Below are positions 8,323-13,183 of a stretch of 13,183 nt of DNA, in pieces (position 1 is the stretch's first letter; each line of letters starts with the position of its first letter). The notes under the pieces were generated by a model that ran no database searches, had not been told where the DNA came from, and was given only the letters and a program-made list of their open reading frames with translations. Both the position numbers and the translations under genes were made by a program. Origin of the DNA: Smittium culicis (taxonomy: Eukaryota > Kickxellomycota > Harpellomycetes > Harpellales > Legeriomycetaceae); assembly GCA_001970855.1 (NCBI GenBank), contig LSSN01001324.1, forward strand, positions 1 through 13,183, given 5' to 3'.

Positions 8323-9331
8323 TAAAAAAAGCATTGGAGCATTATGGATTTAGGGATAAACAGAGTTTACATGAAACGCAAGGTCTTGAAACTTATACAT
8401 TTGAATGTATTCTTTCAATAGAACGAGGTTTCAGACATCGTTCGAGATACAGTTCTATTCAACAGCGCTTTTTAGACTGGAGAATATCAAGTGAAATTAA
8501 TACAGCCATTTCAGCACCGCAGATCATCAACTTTCTGGCCGAAATCTATACTGTAGAAAAGTTAAAAGCCGGATCTATAAAGGCTTACAAATCTGCGCTG
8601 CTGAATCTAGCTGAAAACTCCGCAGAATTTTCGAGTCATCCAATGCTCGCCGAGTTTACAAAGACACTGGATGATGCCTCAATAGTATCTTTTGTTAGAC
8701 CGGTATTAGATATAGCACCAGTATTGGATACGTTCAAAGAGTGGGGTCCCACATCTGACCTCACAGTCAAGCGATTAACGGCCAAGCTATGTTGGCTTCT
8801 ATCAGTAACCGGATTAAGAAGGCCAAGCGACATACATAGAATCGACGACGAGCGGAGCCAAGTTACACTAGAGGGGATAAATTTGGTTATTGTAGCTACC
8901 AAAGAAAAACAGGCATCACGATAAATAGAACAGCGCTGTCAAATTTATCCTTACTCAGATCCAATATTATTCTCAGTACTGTTGTACTGAATTTACAAGG
9001 AAAGGGTAACTAATAACAACTTCCAGACCCCAAAAAAAAACAATAGAAAGTGGGTTTTAAAATGATTTTTAAAGTTTTCTAAAAACAAGGAAAATTCATC
9101 TAAATATAGATAGAATTTCCAGATACATATCATCATTTTTCGAATATTTACGCCTCGTCATGGATACACCAATACACAATGGTAGAGTACTTGGTGCCAC
9201 ATTAGCGGATAACTCGGGTTTATCAGCTTTTATATAATTTTCACGCCTTTTTGTCAAACTATACCATCATCAATACAATATATTGACTCATGAGAAATTC
9301 CTCGAGTGATTTGACTGAGTCTATTCTATAA
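8301..9331 (+). pseudogene. Tyrosine recombinase (YR) relic of the DIRS element
   Basis: The YR integrates the circular DNA intermediate. Frame +3 is readable from about 8301 (KRKVSALVKKALEHYGF) to 8921. It holds an N-terminal core-binding domain (SIQQRFLDWRISSEIN, APQIINFLAEIYT, GSIKAYKSALL) and then the catalytic domain with KLCWLLSVTGLRRPSDIHRI, whose arginine before PSD (AGG 8820-8822) is the first catalytic Arg. The frame continues past TAA 8922-8924 through TGA 8988-8990 and 9063-9065 to TAG 9111-9113, with CQIYPYSDPIL and NRKWVLK. It shifts to +1 at 9115-9234 (ISRYISSFFEYL, RVLGATLADNSGLSA), and then to +2 at 9242-9328 with HAFLSNYTI, TIY and SSSDLTESIL. The histidine (9242-9244) and the likely nucleophile tyrosine (TAT 9281-9283) are still there. 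A tryptophan usual after HAF is leucine, and the base triplet after TIY is a stop. The TTG at 8334 is not a real start. Confidence 0.88.
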
Positions 9332-9740
9332 TTTGGAGTAACTTGATATTTATCCTTTTCGATGTATAATTTTAGAATTGATCTATATCTTTATAGAGAA
9401 AATTAATTCATATAATACGATGAGAGAAGACATATCAAGTCTTTCCCATGATACTCGTTTTACACATTCTTTTTGATGATAGGGTTATCACTACAGCTTA
9501 CTTTATACCTATACCATAAAGTTTTATATTTTTCAATTCAATTCAAACCGATTCAATTCGATTCAATTCGATTTAATTAACTTTAATTAACTTTAATTTT
9601 ATTGACTTTGAATTTTCGATTTAGTTTAATCCAATAATGTGATAACACATAATATATATCCTCTCATCAGTTTTGAAGACATTATCGGATAAACTGTACC
9701 AAAGGCTAGACTTATATACTGAATCTATTGATATCTAACT
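9332..9740. other. AT-rich 3' flank of the relic
   Basis: Composition falls back to AT-rich directly after the last YR codons. This may hold the eroded 3' non-coding end of the element, where an intact DIRS has an internal complementary region and an inverted terminal repeat. I compared it by eye with 5200-5690 and found no convincing inverted match. The one ordered feature is the 10-base repeat array at 9550-9600. No gene is seen. Confidence 0.5.
9550..9600. repeat. Tandem 10-base repeat array, helically phased
   Basis: Five consecutive 10-base units can be read: GATTCAATTC at 9550-9559 and again at 9560-9569, GATTTAATTA at 9570-9579, ACTTTAATTA at 9580-9589, and ACTTTAATTT at 9590-9599. 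The sequence just before (9532-9549) is a related AATTC-rich run. The 10-base spacing places an A/T-rich block once per helical turn, which is the pattern that gives intrinsic DNA curvature. It lies about 220 bases past the last YR codons. It may be a simple minisatellite with no function. Confidence 0.75.
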
Positions 9741-10070
9741 TCTGGGTGAGAACCCCGACGTACACGCTCGAAATACGCAGATGAGTTCAGACGACTTAGA
9801 TATTGTACTAAAGGTAGCTATTTAACTGCATCTAGCCATGCCGAAATATTCTGCAAAGTTATGGGGGAATGTAAAGAGTTCCTAAAAACCCCAATTACAT
9901 CTGTAGAAGGTTTGAATCTGTCTCGGTGATTCGTATGTTATTCGATCCTTGGTATGCATCAAGGGCGATTTTATCTGGGCACAGAATACTTGGAATCCCA
10001 CGATAAGCTACCCTCTAGTCCTACGAAGCTAGTGTGGAATTCCTTCCGCCTTAGGATCGACAGACCTAAA
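9741..10070. other. Unidentified GC-richer island, possible coding relic
   Basis: Composition jumps sharply here (28 G+C in the 60 bases 9961-10020) and drops again after a run of nine A at 10069-10077. On the plus strand, frame +3 is open from 9750 to 10100 with a single TGA at 9927-9929, about 116 codons, where several stops would be expected. It reads for example SKYADEFRRLRYCTKGSYL and then GMHQGRFYLGTEYLE. The minus strand also has moderately open frames, so the coding strand is not certain. It has no recognisable domain and does not look like rRNA or tRNA. It could be a separate transposable element fragment, the far 3' part of the DIRS-like element, or a gene remnant. The A-run at its right end would fit a retroposed copy on the plus strand, but this is weak. 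Confidence 0.4.
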
Positions 10071-10300
10071 AAAAAAACTCCTCTCATATATTTTACGTTT
10101 TAATATAGTATAAAGTAAATTAAAACTTCGATACTAAAATTTTTTGATATATGAGATTAATTATGTATAACTTTTTTTATAGTGTAAAGTTCTCGATGTA
10201 AAAATAGTATAAATAATTATTGGCCAATGAGTTGTATCATTCTTTTTTTAGAAAATAAAAATTTCAAATTTAAATGAATAAATATAAAAACTGAATAGCA

Positions 10301-10638
10301 TTGTCAATTCTATCAATATCTATAATGAATGACCAATTCAATACCATTAATATTCAAAAGAGATCTCTCTATGCTCACAATCTCTCGTTTATTCAAAATT
10401 TTACTAATAACTTTTGGCTCTTTGGGAATAAAATTGATAGATTTTTATTAGTATCTATATATATGTGGAGGGGTTTGCAATCCTCTAGGATCTTTATGGG
10501 TCTCATGGTGTGTTAGCTTTTATTATCCACACTTTAGTTGAATATAATACTACTATAGGGGATTTAATTTATTATTTTCGTGGTTTATATTGTATAAAAC
10601 GTTTATTATTTGAAAAAAAATTATATTATAATAATAAG
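10301..10638 (+). pseudogene. Weak coding-like stretch, unidentified
   Basis: Frame +2 is open at 10301-10513 (71 codons, starting with TTG, with an ATG a few codons in at 10325-10327). It ends at TAG 10514-10516. Frame +1 is open just after it, from 10489 to a TAA at 10639-10641, with GSHGVLAFIIHTLVEYNTT. If both belong together, a single frameshift near 10490 separates them. The residues look more protein-like than the neighbouring DNA (charged and polar residues mixed with hydrophobic ones), and the G+C is slightly raised near 10465-10515. I do not recognise a family. A mitochondrial-like or plasmid-like origin crossed my mind from the style of the sequence, but nothing supports it. Chance is quite possible. 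Confidence 0.18.
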
Positions 10639-10641
10639 TAA

Positions 10642-13083
10642 TAATAAAATGTCTAATAATTGGGACTGAATAAAAATTTTCTGGAGTTTTTAATGGAAAA
10701 ACAAATTTCATTAGTATGTGTAACTCATTAAAATTCTGATTTTTAATGTCAATTTTTCGTAGTTATGTATATTTGCACTTTTATGATATTTTATACCTAT
10801 TGTATTGAGCTTGAAATTCTATTAAATAAAACCAGATTAACTGTTTTCAGTTGATTTATATGTAGTAAAATTTTTCTTTTTAAACTCTTTGAGGAAATCA
10901 AAAATGGATGACTGTTTATTTTCTCAGAATGATTATATAAAAACAACAATAATAAAGTTTTGTGACTTTCTTTGCTTTCAAATGCAAATCTCAAAACCCT
11001 TCCGCATATAAGTATTTCGCAGTATAAATTATCGACTATTATTATATTGAGACATATTGAAGGTTTGTGGGTTTTATTCACGAAGCCATAAGACAACAAG
11101 TAGCCACAAATAACTTTAACCTCCTATTTCTTTAATCAATATCATTTTATTTTCTTTGAGACTAAAAATAATTTTAGCAGTCAAATTCTGATAAAAATTC
11201 AAATTATTCCAAAAGCAGTCCATTTGCTAATTTTCAGTCTAATTATTTCTAGTGAATCAATTTAGTAAAAAAAAATTCAAATAGCTATTTAAACTAATTA
11301 AAACAATTCAAGTTTCTATTTTATCCAAATTAGTCAGTAATATGTAAAAAATTTAAACAATTAGTATTAAAAAAAATTAATAAAAGCAAAACATTCTAAT
11401 TTATTATCTTTTCAAATATGTGCTTATTTATTTGAAAATATTTAATCACAGTTCGATTTTAGAGGATTTACTGACTCCGCTCTATTTATTTATAATTAAT
11501 AAATTTCTTTAGGCTTTTAAAATGATAAGTGATATTTTCTACTCAACCATATCAAAAAAATGGTAATTTGAATTATTTTAATATGGGTTTAAGAGGAATA
11601 AACTAACAAATAACATTCAGATTGATCGTAATACTATAGTTTTTGGGGAAAATGATACTGAAAATTTATTAAAAGTAAAAAAGTAAGCGGTGTATTATTG
11701 TAAAAAAGCTGTAAACTACGATCTCCCTGAGATTGTAAACCTTTGTAATATTTATTTTGTAAGAATTGTTATTTTAAGGAACGACTAATTGAGTGAAGAA
11801 TATAAAAGCATACGTTTTAAATTATCTACCTATTAAAACATCGGAAACAGGCTTATTGAAATATAATAAATCCTAAAAAAGATCGGAAAAGTGTAAAAAT
11901 AGATGATATATTTTATATCAAGTAATTAATCAAGGGTCGATTTGATATTGTGATTAAAATATTTGAAATTTATTTATTTCTAGTATTCCGATTTACAGCT
12001 CTAAACTCCTATGATGTTGTATTGAACAAATTAAAAAATAAAATAAAAGACTTGTATACTCGCAAACTTAAAAATATTTAAAACTCAAGGTATTTTTGAT
12101 ATTATACTTCTTGAATGTGTAAAAAAATTATTTATATTCGCCAATTTCCAAATGATTTAAAGATTATATTATAATTAAATTTATCTAAAAAGAAAATATT
12201 GAATGATTAAAAAATATTGATAACTATCTGAAAAATAATTAAAAACAAAATTTTATACCCAAAAGTTCAAAAAATAACAAATAAATAATTTTTTTGCAAA
12301 TCAGGGCGATATATTTATGTTTCTATAGTTTTTTTGTTGGTAAAAAACTAGGTAAAATCAATTTTTTTTATATAAAAATTGACTACTAGTGATTTTTGTT
12401 TTATAAGTAGTCGATCTTGTAATATGTATACAAATTTAGAGTATAAAAAATTTGAATATTAAATATAAACTTTTTAAATATAAAATAAATATTCAGAATC
12501 TATCCGATTTAACGGGGAAATAAAACAAACCTATCGCATTTATTCAAATTAAACCAGATATTAATGAATAATTTTAATTTATAAACAAGTTTTCTTTTAG
12601 ATTTAGTAATTTGAAACATTGGATTCGATTTATTAACATAAATCTAAAAATTATTCTAAATAAGTCATTTCAATTAAGAATTAAGTTTAAAATCGAAAAG
12701 GTTTAATTTATAACTGCCAAAATGCTTTTTTGAATGCTTTTTCAATAAATAAACATCATTCATAACCACTATCCACTTATAACTACTACTTGATAATGCG
12801 CTAATAACTGGGAAAAAAATTTAAAATTATGGAATAAAATAATATTTAATAAATCAAAAGAATGCAAAAAATTTAAATAAGAAAAGAAAATATAATACAT
12901 ATTTATTTCGGCTGTAAAAGAATTAATGGATTCTGGAAATATGCTAGCCAGTTTATAAATACTAATTCTACTATTGATAATTTCTTAACTAGTAGAATTA
13001 CTGTCGATTAATTTTTTATATTTTTATAGCCACTCAAAGGCAAGTTTCCAAGTTTAGACATACTATATGGATTAGCGATATGA
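10642..13083. other. AT-rich stretch, no gene recognised
   Basis: This is very AT-rich DNA (8 G+C in the 60 bases 12181-12240) with dense stops. A minus-strand frame of 100 codons at 10797-11099 contains no ATG at all (its first codon is TTG) and no recognisable domain. A length like that is expected occasionally by chance in this composition, so I do not call it a gene. No RNA genes were found. The only clear structure is the inverted repeat at 12963-13000, listed separately. Confidence 0.55.
12963..13000. repeat. Perfect 11-bp inverted repeat (stem-loop)
   Basis: TAATTCTACTA (12963-12973) and its exact reverse complement TAGTAGAATTA (12990-13000) are separated by a 16-base loop. The left arm with two more bases (13 in all, 12961-12973) also occurs at 5141-5153. 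In AT-rich DNA an 11-bp stem can arise by chance. It could also be the eroded ends of a very short inverted-repeat element. It is followed by AT-rich DNA rather than a T-run attached to a gene, so it is not called a terminator. Confidence 0.5.
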
Positions 13084-13183
13084 AGCATTCATAGATTCAA
13101 AAACGAATATGCTCTAAATAATAAAGTATTTCATACTGAAGGAGTGTTCATCAGATATAAAAATGACCTTAATGAAAAAATAA
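13084..13183 (+). CDS. Short open frame running off the window end
   Basis: After a TGA at 13081-13083 the frame stays open for 33 codons to the last base of the window, reading for example RFKNEYALNNKVFHTEG and then RYKNDLNEKI. The residue mix is varied for such AT-rich DNA. A neighbouring frame just upstream (about 13028-13096) reads ATQRQVSKFRHTIWISDMKH, so a frame-shifted remnant of one coding region could begin here and continue beyond the window. No family is recognised and the length is compatible with chance. Confidence 0.15.

Larger units (their letters stand above)
5692..9331 (+). mobile_element. Decayed DIRS-like tyrosine-recombinase retrotransposon
   Basis: This 3.6 kb stretch holds, in order on one strand, a Gag-like ORF, reverse transcriptase, RNase H, a conserved linker and a tyrosine recombinase. 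RT plus RNase H followed by a YR, with no aspartic protease and no DDE integrase, is the hallmark of the DIRS order. The wording of the RT and YR blocks is closest to what I know of DIRS1-like elements in early-diverging fungi. Every domain is broken: about a dozen in-frame stops and at least seven frame changes, two RT catalytic aspartates lost, and a CT microsatellite inside the Pol region. No methyltransferase domain was seen. The G+C is roughly twice that of the flanks, and CpG dinucleotides remain common. The coordinates are those of readable coding sequence. The true ends, with terminal repeats and internal complementary region, were not found. Ngaro or PAT elements are the alternatives within the order. 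Confidence 0.88.

Noticed and set aside
8636..8902. Minus-strand frame opposite the recombinase
   Set aside because: It is antisense to the YR core, which carries recognisable motifs on the plus strand.
8128..8924. Treating 8128-8325 and 8334-8924 as two intact small genes
   Set aside because: Both are pieces of one Pol reading that begins far upstream and continues past 8924. The starts are internal, and the second is TTG.
5310..9440. GACATATCAAGT occurs at 5310-5321 and 9429-9440, flanking the relic, as a possible pair of direct repeats
   Set aside because: It is only 12 bases, and dozens of 12-base matches are expected by chance in a window this AT-rich. The sequences diverge at once on both sides.
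10797..11099. Minus-strand open frame of 100 codons
   Set aside because: It begins with TTG, contains no methionine codon at all afterwards, and has no recognisable motif. At this composition one frame of about this length per few windows is expected by chance.
11451..11460. GTTCGATTT resembling a tRNA T-loop
   Set aside because: There is no matching acceptor stem, D-arm or anticodon arm upstream, so it is not a tRNA gene.

Overview
This window looks like AT-rich eukaryotic DNA with one large, badly decayed retrotransposon in it. Hand counts on single 60-base lines give 10/60 G+C at 1921-1980 and 8/60 at 12181-12240. Inside the relic they rise to 27/60 at 5701-5760 and 26/60 at 6121-6180. 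There is no bacterial-style gene packing, no operon, no ribosome binding sites, and no rRNA, tRNA or CRISPR that I can see. The relic belongs to the DIRS order (tyrosine-recombinase retrotransposons). Its wording resembles elements of early-diverging fungi (Mucoromycota/Glomeromycotina), so a very AT-rich fungus of that kind is my best guess. That is an inference from family resemblance, held with low to moderate confidence.

Layout. 1-5627: AT-rich DNA, mostly without recognisable content, but with two unidentified minus-strand coding-like stretches (2052-2429 and 2792-3077). 5692-9331: the DIRS-like relic on the plus strand, in the order Gag-like ORF1, Pol N-terminal spacer, reverse transcriptase (RT), RNase H, a conserved linker, and tyrosine recombinase (YR). 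Each domain can be followed across frameshifts and in-frame stops: Gag-like in frames +1, +2 and +3; RT in +2 then +1; RNase H in +2 then +1; linker in +1; YR in +3, then +1, then +2. 9332-9740: AT-rich, containing a run of 10-base units (9550-9600). 9741-10070: a second, separate island of higher G+C (28/60 at 9961-10020), unidentified. 10071-13183: AT-rich DNA with a few weak open frames and a perfect 11-bp stem-loop near the end.

Function. In an intact DIRS element, RT and RNase H copy the RNA into DNA, and the YR integrates a circular intermediate without target-site duplication, in place of the DDE integrase of LTR elements. Here nothing can be made. Two of the three RT catalytic aspartates are replaced (D to N at 6893-6895, D to Y at 7091-7093), every domain carries stops or frameshifts, and I found no terminal inverted repeats. 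I see no working gene anywhere in the window with good confidence. The most useful results are the full extent of the relic (the YR reads on about 400 bases past its apparent stop), the unidentified GC island downstream, and the two minus-strand coding-like stretches.
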